Source of the DNA: Bin87 sp965243255
GTDB lineage: Bacteria > Chloroflexota > Dehalococcoidia > Lucifugimonadales > UBA3495
Length of the DNA stretch: 48,515 nucleotides
Reading direction: 5' to 3'
Assembly: GCA_965243255.1 (NCBI GenBank)
Contig: CBDEUH010000003.1
Span: forward strand, 1 to 48,515
The position numbers and the translations under genes are program-made. Below, in pieces: positions 32,873-40,586 of the stretch; within the stretch, counting starts at the first letter, position 1; the number at the start of each line of letters is the position of its first letter. A model generated the notes under the pieces. The model did not search any database and had not been told where the DNA came from. It worked only from the letters and a program-made list of their open reading frames with translations.

Positions 32873-34419
32873 GGCGAGGGTCCTTTCCCGATTTGTTTCT
32901 CAGGTGCCGGGACCAGGCGCGGCATAACCGGCGCGAGATGGAGTGTGTTCACGAGATCGGTCTCGCCCTGCCCGTTCGAGGGTCCGGCCAGATCGAGACG
33001 TACCGGTTCCAGACCCCCCACCCGCGCGGCGCGGGCGAAGAGACCGGCCGGGGTGTCGGGGGCCTGGACGATGAGGCTGCCCGGGGGGATGATATCGTCA
33101 CCGGCCGCGCCGGTATCGGCGCTGCGCACGGCGTTCGGCAGATGAGCCCAGATCGCGGCGAGGCGGTCGCTGGCATCCTCAGGCAGGGGCGTGAGAGCAT
33201 CCGGGTCCACGTCCACGAGAGGAATGGAACCGGTCTGCCAGAGCAGGATGCTGTCGGCTTCGATGCTTTTGCCGCCGTTCCAGCCTGCCAGAACACGGGT
33301 CGCGGCACCCGAGGCCAGAACCTTGTTTGCCGTGCCGGATCGCTTCAGACGCTGCCAGATGACGACCGGCAGGCGTCCATCCTGAGCCGGGTCGATCCGG
33401 ATATCGAGGCCGGGCGGCAGATGACGCGGCAGGGCGCAGCCCCCGCCCGCTGCTTGCCAGCCGGTGATCCGGGGCCACCAGGCGGAGAGGCCGGCGGCAC
33501 AGGCGTCCGCAAACCCCCCCGGCGCGGGGGTGACGGAGATCAACGCGGGAGCCGGGGGCGGGGGTGTCCGAAAGGCGGCGGCGACGAGGGGCGGCAGGAT
33601 GAGGGCTGCGGCGATCAGTGCCGCGCCCGCAAGGCTTGCGACCCCGGCGGCGCGGAAGGAAACATGAAGCGGGGCCGTGAAGACCGGCAGGCCATCCGGT
33701 TTCGGCGTCACCGCCCAAGTGACAGTATTCCCGGCCTGCGCCAGCTTCGGGGCGTTCTGCATGATCACGGCGGTGAATTGGTCGAGCAATTCGATTTCAT
33801 CCGGGGCCTGGCCGGGATGGGCGCCGGGATGGGTGTGAGGGTGACAGAGTCCGGCGATGTCCGCCGTGCCCAGATGCTCCAGGATCGCGTCCATCGCCGC
33901 CTCATGGCTGTCGTGCAGCGTTTCCGCACGCGGCAGCGGCTGGACGATCCAGTCGTCCCCGGCCCGCTTCAACTCCGCCAGCGCAATCCAGCAGAGCGCC
34001 GCGCCTTGCTCAACCTGGTTTTGCGGTCCGTCCAGGTCTGCGGTGAACAGCCAGACGCCTTCGCGCGGTTCGTCAGGCTTCAGGTGACCGAGCAGCCCGG
34101 CTCCGAGGGCCAGCAGCAGCGATCCCGCCTGAGATGGGACAGTGCGGTCCCCAGCCCGTGCGATGCGGTCGCCATGCTTCAGGCGCGGGCGGGCCGTGCC
34201 GATCTGCGGCAGGTCGGATATGGCAGTCCGTTTTTCCCAGGTCAGGCCAGCCGCGAGGAACCGCCCATCCGCAAGACGCAGGCCGGGGATCGGGCTTTGT
34301 CCTGTGCCGAAGCGGGCGGTGTTTTCCGACCTGGGATCGCCGGGCGTGATGCGCTGTGATGGCATGAGCTTGAAGCGCGCGCCGATGGGTGCGGGGATGG
34401 GACGGAGGGCGGCGGTCAT
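32869..34419 (-). CDS. pilO: type IVb pilus inner-membrane protein PilO2-like
   Basis: 516 residues with an N-terminal cytoplasmic domain (contains RFLAAGLTWEKR), one TM segment near 255-275 (LAGAALIAAALILPPLVAAA) and a large periplasmic C-terminal domain. This is the layout of PilO2/PAP_PilO proteins of IncI-type pili, and it lies between the secretin and PilP/Q as in those loci. A His cluster CHPHTHPGAHPG at about residues 191-202, in the cytoplasmic part, is unusual. Both ends are coupled by ATGA overlaps. Bridges the secretin to the platform and ATPase in the model of such systems. Confidence 0.7.
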   Translation of the reverse strand: MTAALRPIPAPIGARFKLMPSQRITPGDPRSENTARFGTGQSPIPGLRLADGRFLAAGLTWEKRTAISDLPQIGTARPRLKHGDRIARAGDRTVPSQAGSLLLALGAGLLGHLKPDEPREGVWLFTADLDGPQNQVEQGAALCWIALAELKRAGDDWIVQPLPRAETLHDSHEAAMDAILEHLGTADIAGLCHPHTHPGAHPGQAPDEIELLDQFTAVIMQNAPKLAQAGNTVTWAVTPKPDGLPVFTAPLHVSFRAAGVASLAGAALIAAALILPPLVAAAFRTPPPPAPALISVTPAPGGFADACAAGLSAWWPRITGWQAAGGGCALPRHLPPGLDIRIDPAQDGRLPVVIWQRLKRSGTANKVLASGAATRVLAGWNGGKSIEADSILLWQTGSIPLVDVDPDALTPLPEDASDRLAAIWAHLPNAVRSADTGAAGDDIIPPGSLIVQAPDTPAGLFARAARVGGLEPVRLDLAGPSNGQGETDLVNTLHLAPVMPRLVPAPEKQIGKGPSP

Positions 34420-34883
34420 GAGCGGCCTCCCGCCTCAAAGAGAGACGGCGGATGACCCTGCCAGATCACAGGGTCCGTGTCGCTGGACACGGACATACTT
34501 TCAATCTCATGGATCAAATCCGCGTTGCGCGGGTCGTCCCGGTCGAGAAACACCGCGATCCCCACGAGGTCGTCCAGGCGGGCAATGCGGTCCAGCACGC
34601 TGGACGCTTCTGCCAGGGTCAGGGCTTGCTCCGGACGCAGCCCGGCCTGCCCCGGTGCGGTCGGCGCGATCTCCACCTTTTCGGTCCAGAGCAGGTCCTC
34701 AAGTGAGGGGTGAGGAACAGGCACACCTTCTCCCAGCCGCGCGATGAACAACCACGGGCCGAATGTCAGCTCACCGGCGGGCAGCGTTTTGGCAATCAGT
34801 TGCCCGGCACAATCCGACAGAAGAAAGGGGTCCAGGTATTCGCGCGCAAGCGGGAGATCCGCGATATCCAGCAACGGGATCAT
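34416..34883 (-). CDS. unknown protein, paralogue of 35058-35588
   Basis: 155 residues starting MIPLLDIADLPLAREYLDPF. The segment LTFGPWLFIARLGEGV matches IRFGPWLFLARIGEGL in the gene two positions upstream, and both end with an aromatic-rich VIWQGHPP / MVWYGRPP motif, so they are paralogues. Soluble, no signal. Located between pilN and pilO, which in IncI loci has no equivalent. Function unknown. Confidence 0.6.
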   Translation of the reverse strand: MIPLLDIADLPLAREYLDPFLLSDCAGQLIAKTLPAGELTFGPWLFIARLGEGVPVPHPSLEDLLWTEKVEIAPTAPGQAGLRPEQALTLAEASSVLDRIARLDDLVGIAVFLDRDDPRNADLIHEIESMSVSSDTDPVIWQGHPPSLFEAGGRS

Positions 34884-35068
34884 GACCCGCCCTCCGCCTG
34901 ATCTTGAGCCGCTTCGTTCGCGCCGAGCGCACCCGTCTGCGTGCAGAAATCCGCAAGTATCCTGTAGAGGTTCGCCACACGCTCTTGCGGTGTTGCGCCT
35001 GCCGGGACGGTGATGCGGAACAGGTCGATGTTTTTTCCGATCTTCCTTGCTGCGGGTTCACGGGTCAT
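34880..35068 (-). CDS. 62-residue small protein
   Basis: Starts MTREPAARKIGKNIDLFRIT at ATG 35068, inside the end of the preceding gene (11-base overlap). Helical with a C-terminal acidic tail. It is translationally coupled on both sides, and its stop overlaps the next start (ATGA). No family was recognised; perhaps a regulator or linker between the two paralogous proteins that flank it. Confidence 0.5.
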   Translation of the reverse strand: MTREPAARKIGKNIDLFRITVPAGATPQERVANLYRILADFCTQTGALGANEAAQDQAEGGS

Positions 35069-35588
35069 GAGCCGCCTCCATTCGAAGGGGCGCACCCGGC
35101 GGGCGCGGCGGACGGCCATACCAGACCATCGGGCCCGTATCATCGGGGTGGCGTGGTTCCAGCAGTGAGGCGAGCGCCCAGAGCAAATCGTCGTTGCGGT
35201 CGCTCTTGCGGTCCACGCATATGGCGATGCCCGCAAGCCCGGAGGTCGACGCGACGCGTTCGAGCGCACCGGACGCTGTCTTGTGTATCTGCACCGAGTT
35301 TGGTTCCGGTGCGATCACACCGAAGGTGAGATGGTCCGGCAACCAGTTCTGGCGCGGCGTGTCGTCGGGTCCGATCCCGGCGATGGCCGTCCAGAGGCGG
35401 TGTTCGAATTGTCTGTCGTAATTCCTCAACCCTTCTCCGATCCGGGCCAGGAAGAGCCAGGGTCCGAACCTGATATCCTGGCAACAGGCGGATTCCGTGA
35501 AGAGCTGGTCGGCGAACTCCACCAGCATGTGGGTGTCGGCGTGGGACCGGATGGTCGGACGGCTGTCGCAGTGCACAAGACGCATCAT
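35058..35588 (-). CDS. unknown protein, paralogue of 34416-34883
   Basis: 176 residues from ATG 35588 (ATGA overlap with pilN). Contains HADTHMLVEFADQLFTES, then IRFGPWLFLARIGEGL and a C-terminal MVWYGRPPRPPG. Paralogue of the gene at 34416-34883; both are soluble and probably cytoplasmic. Together with the 62-residue protein between them they form a three-gene accessory block inserted between the secretin and PilO. Confidence 0.6.
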   Translation of the reverse strand: MMRLVHCDSRPTIRSHADTHMLVEFADQLFTESACCQDIRFGPWLFLARIGEGLRNYDRQFEHRLWTAIAGIGPDDTPRQNWLPDHLTFGVIAPEPNSVQIHKTASGALERVASTSGLAGIAICVDRKSDRNDDLLWALASLLEPRHPDDTGPMVWYGRPPRPPGAPLRMEAAHDP

Positions 35589-37120
35589 GACCGCCCCCTG
35601 CCCTGCGGAATGATCGAAGGGCGCACCAGCACCACCATCCGGACCTTGCGGCTCGAGGCCGATGTCTTGCCGCCGAGACCAACCGCCTTGAACGGACCAA
35701 TGCCGCTGCGTCCGGCGGAACTCAGGTTCTGCTCGTAGCCCGACAGCACGAGGGTCTCGCCGGGCGACAGGATGGACTGGTTTTGGATGGTGCGCTGGTC
35801 CAGCTCCGGGGCTCCGATGGTGTTTTCCCCGGTTCCGATCTGCTTCACCTTGCCGCCGATCAGATCAGATTGCAGCACGGTCAGGAACAACTGGATGCGG
35901 CTGTCATCCACGATTCTTGGCAGCGCGTGGATGGAGATGCCGTATTCGACCTGCCCCGGTTCGATCTCGATCCTGGTGGTGGAACTGGCCGCCTCGCCCT
36001 CCGCGTCGATATCCTGTTCGAAAGAGCGCCGGGCGATATATGTTTCCGACCGCGTCATCGAAATTGGCGAGACGATCCCGCTTTGCGCGATGGTGCTGGC
36101 GAGCCGGAAATCCACCACCGACCGGTCCCGCGCCAGCGCCTCGAGATTGATGGAGGAGCCGTTCGGACCGGACAGGCTGACCTGTCCCCCCTCCCCGTCT
36201 CCTCCGATCACGATGGTACTGCCGCTGCGCGCGATGTTCTGCCCAATGCGAAAGCCGGAAGCGGCCAGCCCGAAATTCTCCGCTTGGTCGGAATCGACGA
36301 AATACACCCCGATCTCCAAGCCCACGCGTTGGCCGTAAATCTTCTCCACATCCTTGATGACCTTTTGGACGCCGCGCTGGACCGAGGGTGGGGCGAAGAC
36401 GCTGACCCGCCCGCTGGCGCGCAGCACGGTGAGACGCGCGGGGGGCGGTGTGAGCGGTTTCAGACGGTCTTCCAACTCGGTCCAGGGATCGCTTTCCTGC
36501 TCGGTCGAGAGCGAGATCGTAGTGGAGCCCTCCTTCGTGCCGGTGGCTCCGCCGAGTTGGCTGGTGAATTTGCTCTTGGTCGTCGGTAGCGGCACCCGGT
36601 AGTCACGGGTCACCATCCGGTCGATGGTGATGACACCCTGGTCATAGCGCCAAGCCACGTCCATCCGGGCCGCAAGCCTGTCGAGAAAGGCCGAGAGGCT
36701 GCCGCTGTGTTGCGCCGCCATGCGGGTGCCGATCGGCACCTCGACGACATCTCCCCCGGGCAGGATGTAGCGCGTTCTGACATTCACCTGAATACCGGTG
36801 GCGGCGGTGAGGGCCGCAGCGATGGTTGTGATATCGGCCTGCCCCTTGAGCGACAGGTCCAGCCCCTTTGCACCCTCCAGGCGTTTGGGCAGCGGATCGC
36901 CCCGTTGCGCTCCGCGTTTGACTTGGACAGCACTCCCATAAAACGGCTTGTCTAGTTTGAGAATTTCGCCCCGCTGCGCCGCTTTTTGCGCGGCCAGTTG
37001 TTCGGCAGCCAGTTGCCGGCCGTCCGCGATGTTGCTTCCGGCCTGTTCGGTGACCGTGCAGGCTGCGATGGAGAGAACCAGCACAAGGGATGAAATCAGG
37101 TGGAGTAAAGGATGTCCCAT
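35585..37120 (-). CDS. pilN: type IVb pilus secretin lipoprotein PilN
   Basis: 511 residues from ATG 37120 (TGATG junction). A lipoprotein signal ends in LSIAAC with Cys21. The N-domain region has GKGLDL-like strands (GLDLSLKGQADITTIAAALT), then secretin N1-type repeats. The C-terminal secretin core contains LEIGVYFVDSDQAENFGL, the GEGGQVSLSGPNGSSINLEA region and the final VLSGYEQ followed by GIGPFKAVGLGG. Forms the outer-membrane channel for the pilus; the lipid anchor is as in R64 PilN and BfpB. Confidence 0.9.
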   Translation of the reverse strand: MGHPLLHLISSLVLVLSIAACTVTEQAGSNIADGRQLAAEQLAAQKAAQRGEILKLDKPFYGSAVQVKRGAQRGDPLPKRLEGAKGLDLSLKGQADITTIAAALTAATGIQVNVRTRYILPGGDVVEVPIGTRMAAQHSGSLSAFLDRLAARMDVAWRYDQGVITIDRMVTRDYRVPLPTTKSKFTSQLGGATGTKEGSTTISLSTEQESDPWTELEDRLKPLTPPPARLTVLRASGRVSVFAPPSVQRGVQKVIKDVEKIYGQRVGLEIGVYFVDSDQAENFGLAASGFRIGQNIARSGSTIVIGGDGEGGQVSLSGPNGSSINLEALARDRSVVDFRLASTIAQSGIVSPISMTRSETYIARRSFEQDIDAEGEAASSTTRIEIEPGQVEYGISIHALPRIVDDSRIQLFLTVLQSDLIGGKVKQIGTGENTIGAPELDQRTIQNQSILSPGETLVLSGYEQNLSSAGRSGIGPFKAVGLGGKTSASSRKVRMVVLVRPSIIPQGRGRS

Positions 37121-38214
37121 CACAACCCGCCCAGCCTGATGACTTTGTTGTTGTAAAGCCGGACGGGCGGGCTTCGACCATCCGAGCCTAAACCTTTGAC
37201 CAGTTCGCCCACCGCTGTTTCGAAATCGCCCCGGATGGACACCGGCACCGCGAGGGTCCAGGCATCGGTCGTGCCAACGACAACCCGGTACTTCGCCGCC
37301 TTCGCCCATCTCTGAAGAACACCCGCGAAATCCTCGCCCGCCTTTGCGGTCCAGACCGGCAGGGGCGGTGGCGCAGGCTTTGCCGAAGCGGCGGGAAGCG
37401 CGGCTTTCTTCTCGCCCGTGCCGGAGCTCGGTCCCGAACTGGTCTTTTTGGTGGCGGATTGCGCAGCAGCGGCGGGCCTGCTCGAAGAAGCCCCGCCTTT
37501 CTTTTTCCCCGCGCCGGGTACCGCAGGCGTCTTTTGCCCCGACAGCCGGGCCAGAAAACCGGTTCCAGACAAAGGCTCGCCGGGCCTGGCTTTGGGAGCC
37601 GATCCCCCCTGCCCCGCCACATTGGCGCAAGGCAGGTCGATCACCGCCCCGACGCGCAGCCGGTTCGGATCGAGACCGGGATTGGCGCGCGCGATCTCCG
37701 GCCAGCGCTTGCGCGCCCCGAGATGGCGGGCGGCGATGGAGCCCAGGGTATCCCCGGAGCGGATTGTGTAGGTGCAGGATGAGGGCGGGAGTTTCCGGTT
37801 CTGTTTGGACCGGGACGCCCTCACCCTGCCGTTCTCCTCACCGACCGTGGTCAGACCGTTTCTATGTGAGGAGACGTCTGTCGGCTTCACGGCGCGGGCC
37901 GCCTGAAGCCTTTTGTCGAATTCCCCCGGCGCAATGCGCTCCGAGGCGGAGCGCAGGACAGCCGGAGAGACCAGAGACCGCCAGTCGGGACACCGGATTA
38001 CGGGACTTCCGGCCTCTGAAAAATGGGTATCTTGCACGGAAGCGCGTTCGACCGAAGGGAGAGGCGGCGCTTCCGTGCGCGGCCCTTGCCGGAAGTGCCC
38101 GGCCTGCTGGGCGTTTGCGCTGGCCGGCGCACCCGATTGCAGGGCCGCCAGGGCAACAACAATTACAAGTTGTAGACAGAATAGGGGCTTTGCCGCTAAG
38201 TATTGTGCGACCAA
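37120..38214 (-). CDS. pilL: PilL-like protein: signal, LysM, TcpQ-like C-terminus
   Basis: 364 residues, with TTG 38214 as the only good start near the signal-like LQLVIVVALAALQSGAPASA. A LysM peptidoglycan-binding domain lies at about 148-195 (SCTYTIRSGDTLGSIAARHL). A Lys/Pro/Ala linker follows and then a C-terminal domain (about 290-364, with WTAKAGEDFAGVLQRWAKAA, then YRVVVGTTDAWTLAVPVSIR) of the TcpQ/PilL type, a secretin-associated domain. It heads the pilus operon, and its stop overlaps the pilN start. Its LysM domain would anchor the secretin complex to the cell wall. Confidence 0.75.
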   Translation of the reverse strand: MVAQYLAAKPLFCLQLVIVVALAALQSGAPASANAQQAGHFRQGPRTEAPPLPSVERASVQDTHFSEAGSPVIRCPDWRSLVSPAVLRSASERIAPGEFDKRLQAARAVKPTDVSSHRNGLTTVGEENGRVRASRSKQNRKLPPSSCTYTIRSGDTLGSIAARHLGARKRWPEIARANPGLDPNRLRVGAVIDLPCANVAGQGGSAPKARPGEPLSGTGFLARLSGQKTPAVPGAGKKKGGASSSRPAAAAQSATKKTSSGPSSGTGEKKAALPAASAKPAPPPLPVWTAKAGEDFAGVLQRWAKAAKYRVVVGTTDAWTLAVPVSIRGDFETAVGELVKGLGSDGRSPPVRLYNNKVIRLGGL

Positions 38215-38234
38215 TGAGGCGGAGAGCGACGGCC

Positions 38235-38399
38235 ATGAGCGAATCGATGGCTGACCACCAACCCCAAAACCAGACCCGATTGACCCGTGCGGTTGATCAG
38301 GCCGAGACGCTAATTCCGGATACCGGAATGGCGGGGGGGGGGGTACAGCTTCGTTGCAAAATTACCACAGTCGTGTCGCTCCGGAACGGTTCAACCTGA
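38235..38399 (+). CDS. possible 54-residue protein with poly-G tract
   Basis: Starts MSESMADHQPQNQTRLTRAV with GGAGAG upstream. Its codons cross an 11-base G-run (38333-38343) that would frameshift the end if slipped; one G fewer opens the frame to about 38,585. Coding is unproven and the region may simply be leader DNA of the divergent pilL. Confidence 0.3.
   Translation: MSESMADHQPQNQTRLTRAVDQAETLIPDTGMAGGGVQLRCKITTVVSLRNGST
38313..38329. promoter_or_regulatory. perfect 17-base dyad, candidate operator
   Basis: ATTCCGG-ATA-CCGGAAT, 7-base perfect arms with 3-base centre, about 100 bases upstream of the pilL start and next to a G-run. Position and symmetry fit a dimeric regulator site controlling the pilus operon. 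Confidence 0.4.
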
Positions 38400-38596
38400 G
38401 ACTGTAACGGGTTACGCCGAAAAATCAACACCCCGAATCGCATTCCGAATCGTCCAGGCGCGACCGCGGCTCATATCGTGGTGCGCTTGTCAACGGATCG
38501 CTCATGTTGTGCGGTGGGCCATATATCGCTACCACCGAAGCAGAGACCCACCAGATAAGGAGGGACGCGATTCCGACATTCGCTGAACGGACACCA

Positions 38597-38632
38597 TAAA
38601 AAACCAAAACCCGCGCAGGTCTCCCGGCGCGG
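38597..38632 (-). terminator. Rho-independent terminator, minus strand
   Basis: On the minus strand, stem CCGCGC ... GCGCGG (38632-38627 and 38616-38611) with a 10-base loop is followed by GTTTTGGTTTTTT. This is the clearest intrinsic terminator in the window. It ends any transcript coming leftward from the replication region and insulates the pilus operon. Confidence 0.75.
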
Positions 38633-38638
38633 ATTGAT

Positions 38639-38696
38639 GGCGGTTCGGTGCCTAAATCAACAAAATATCTCACCCGTTGATTAGCACCGAACCGCC
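38639..38696. repeat. large inverted repeat upstream of repC
   Basis: Arms GGCGGTTCGGTGCCTAAATC-AAC (38639-38661) and GTTGATTAGCACCGAACCGCC (38676-38696) pair over about 21 bases with two small bulges; the loop is about 14 bases and AT-rich. It is the strongest fold in the replication leader. Confidence 0.7.
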
Positions 38697-38707
38697 GACA
38701 GACGCAA

Positions 38708-38727
38708 CCCGGAAATGCGTTTCCGGG
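38708..38727. repeat. perfect hairpin CCCGGAAA-TGCG-TTTCCGGG
   Basis: Eight-base perfect stem with a four-base loop, between the large inverted repeat and the repC leader. It may be the loop by which sense and antisense RNAs first contact. Confidence 0.6.
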
Positions 38728-38858
38728 ATCTGGGAGGTTATCTTTGCCGGTTTGGTTTGCCTTGAAGGCGCAATGCCGGTGGGTTTCCCCATCCGGTTGA
38801 CGCCGCGTAAAGGCCCCAATCACGCCGGTACAGACCGCCAGACCTGCGCTCCGACAGG

Positions 38859-38955
38859 GGCACTTTTCGGTTTGAGTGAAACCGTCTTCGCTGCCTCCCG
38901 CTGACGCGGGACCGCGAACACGGTCCCATCTCACCAACTGTCTCCGAAAAGTGCC
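38859..38955 (+). promoter_or_regulatory. structured leader of repC
   Basis: A 12-base inverted repeat GGCACTTTTCGG (38859-38870) / CCGAAAAGTGCC (38944-38955) encloses further hairpins: CGGTTT-gagtg-AAACCG (38868-38884, overlapping the outer arm), CCCGC-TGAC-GCGGG near 38,898 and GGGACCG-CGAACA-CGGTCCC near 38,907-38,926. Alternative folds are therefore mutually exclusive, as in attenuation leaders. It ends about 22 bases before the repC ATG. Confidence 0.6.
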
Positions 38956-38977
38956 GAAACAGAAATGGAGAGCAGTT

Positions 38978-40477
38978 ATGAACAGGCCATTCGAAGCGCC
39001 CCGTGGTGTGAAAACCTCGCCGCTGGCGCAGAACATCCGGGTCTTCGTGCCCGGGCCGGAGGATCATTTCGCGTTACCGGGCGACATCACCAAGGCCTGG
39101 GCCATCGCCATGATCACATCCGCCCTGCAGCTGATGGGCGCGAGCGCGCTGGACATCCTGGTGTTCCGGCTGATCGCGGACCAGACCGAGCGGGCGGCCT
39201 GGCACAGCACCGAGCGCGCGCCGGTGAACTGGCGGCGGCAATGCGACCTGGCCCGCGCGGCGGGGATCAGCGAGCGGCATTTCCGGCGCATCGAGGCCGA
39301 ACTGGTCGAGATGGGGGTGCTGGCGCGGGCCACGGCCGACAATGGCTATCGCGGCCGCCGCGCCGGACAGCCCTGGAATTCCCCGGTGTTTTGCGGGTTG
39401 TCGCTGGAACCGGCGATTGCGAATTACGCGGCTTTCGCGGCGCTCTGCGCCGAGGCCGATGCGATCGAAGGGCAGCGGCAGGAGACACTGCTGCATATCC
39501 GTACCGCGCGCAAGCGTTTGCAGGCGCTGGCGGCGGGCGCGCCCGACATCGAAACCCGTAATTGGTCCGAGAATGCGATCGAGGACCTGTGCGGGGATCA
39601 GCCCTCCGAAATCCTGCGCGGGATGGACCTGGAGCCTCTTCTCGCCCATCACGCAGCCATTCTCGACCTGGAGGACCGGATCCGGGAGGCTCTGACCCCC
39701 CTGCCCGTCCCGGACCCCTCTGCGACACATCCGGGTTCGTCCGGGGCCACAGGCGGAGAAAAGGCGACTACTGAAGCCGATCCCGCCTACCCGTCCCAAC
39801 GGGTTGCTGACGCAGAACCGGCTCGGGGTGAGATGGAAGAATCATCCCCATCGTCTGCGCCCGGGCCTGTGGAAAACAGGCTGGAAAATGCTTTTGAGAG
39901 CACCAGTGAGTCCGGCGCACCGGACTCGGGAGTCCGATGTCATATACAACCTCAAGAGAACTTAACTGAATCCTGTAACGCGCAAGCGACGTCAAAAACG
40001 ACGCCAGCAAAAGCTGGCGACACAAATTCTTTCACATCGCAGCCTCACGGCCGCGATGGTTGCTGTGAATACAATGATGGCGGACCCGAACACTGGGTCA
40101 ACCCCGCAATCTTGCAAAGGCTCAATGCAGGCGCTCTGCGCGACCTCGCCTCCGAAGATGCCGCGCTCTATCTCGATGCGGTCGAAGACTGGCGCGACGC
40201 TCTGCCCTACCTGTTGCGCGAACTGGGCGTCAATGTCTCCGCCTGGAGCGCCGCCGTCGATGTCATGGGCGATGAGGCAGCGTTCATTGCTCTGCTGGTC
40301 ATCGACCGCAACCGCTTCCATCCCGTCACGCCCGTCCGTTCCCCCGGCGGGGCCTTGCGCGCCTTTACAGACCGGGCACGGCGCGGAGAACTGAACCTCA
40401 CCCGCGCCATTCTCGGCATCCGGGAACGCGACCGCCAGGGCAAACAGCCAAAAGCCGGGCCCAAGGTCGTCCAGTGA
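38978..40477 (+). CDS. repC: replication initiator RepC
   Basis: 499 residues from ATG 38978 with GGAGAG as ribosome site. The N-terminal ~200 residues show the RP-C winged-helix pattern (SALQLMGASALDILVFRLIA, CDLARAAGISERHFRRIEAE, RRAGQPWNSPVFCGLSLEPA). The C-terminal ~100 residues match the RepC C-terminal domain: VSAWSAAVDVMGDEAAFIAL and RSPGGALRAFTDRARRGELN. Between them is a long low-complexity Ser/Glu/Thr linker, which makes the protein longer than the usual ~400. It binds and opens the origin, which in this family lies inside repC. No repA or repB is adjacent, so it is a solo repC. Confidence 0.88.
   Translation: MNRPFEAPRGVKTSPLAQNIRVFVPGPEDHFALPGDITKAWAIAMITSALQLMGASALDILVFRLIADQTERAAWHSTERAPVNWRRQCDLARAAGISERHFRRIEAELVEMGVLARATADNGYRGRRAGQPWNSPVFCGLSLEPAIANYAAFAALCAEADAIEGQRQETLLHIRTARKRLQALAAGAPDIETRNWSENAIEDLCGDQPSEILRGMDLEPLLAHHAAILDLEDRIREALTPLPVPDPSATHPGSSGATGGEKATTEADPAYPSQRVADAEPARGEMEESSPSSAPGPVENRLENAFESTSESGAPDSGVRCHIQPQENLTESCNAQATSKTTPAKAGDTNSFTSQPHGRDGCCEYNDGGPEHWVNPAILQRLNAGALRDLASEDAALYLDAVEDWRDALPYLLRELGVNVSAWSAAVDVMGDEAAFIALLVIDRNRFHPVTPVRSPGGALRAFTDRARRGELNLTRAILGIRERDRQGKQPKAGPKVVQ
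39910..40019. other. candidate replication origin inside repC
   Basis: Within the linker-coding part lie three perfect dyads: GTCCGG-CGCA-CCGGAC (39910-39925), CGGACTC-GG-GAGTCCG (39921-39936) and CGCCAGC-AAAA-GCTGGCG (40002-40019), with AT-richer DNA between and after. For repABC-type replicons oriV is known to sit inside repC in such AT-richer DNA (established); the exact site here is inference. Confidence 0.45.
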
Positions 40478-40586
40478 GGCAGGCGGGCGAAACACTGTTT
40501 GGCAAAATCGGGCGGCGTGGCTATCTGGAAGCGCAGACGGGCGGAAACAGGATCGGGCTATGGAACCCGACAGGAGACGAACAGTG

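Larger units (their letters stand above)
38215..38596. promoter_or_regulatory. gap between pilus operon and replication region
   Basis: Holds the pilus operon promoter region. Visible elements: a small possible gene on the plus strand (38235-38399), a perfect dyad ATTCCGG-ATA-CCGGAAT (38313-38329), an 11-base G-run (38333-38343), a palindrome GTAAC-GG-GTTAC (38404-38415), and a direct repeat CGAATCG (two copies near 38,434-38,452). No certain -35/-10 pair for pilL was recognised. Confidence 0.4.
38597..38731 (-). ncRNA. candidate countertranscribed RNA of repC
   Basis: A minus-strand transcript is suggested by weak boxes TTCAAG (38766-38761) and AGATAA (38743-38738), spaced 17 bases. After the start it would contain a perfect hairpin (38708-38727), a large inverted repeat (38639-38696), and end at the terminator at 38597-38632, about 135 nt in all. 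An antisense RNA just upstream of repC is the known copy-control device in repABC plasmids (known family fact; the assignment here is inference). Confidence 0.45.

Noticed and set aside
38978..40477. Full repABC operon
   Set aside because: Only RepC is found; no ParA/ParB-like genes lie directly upstream, where the pilus operon begins on the other strand.
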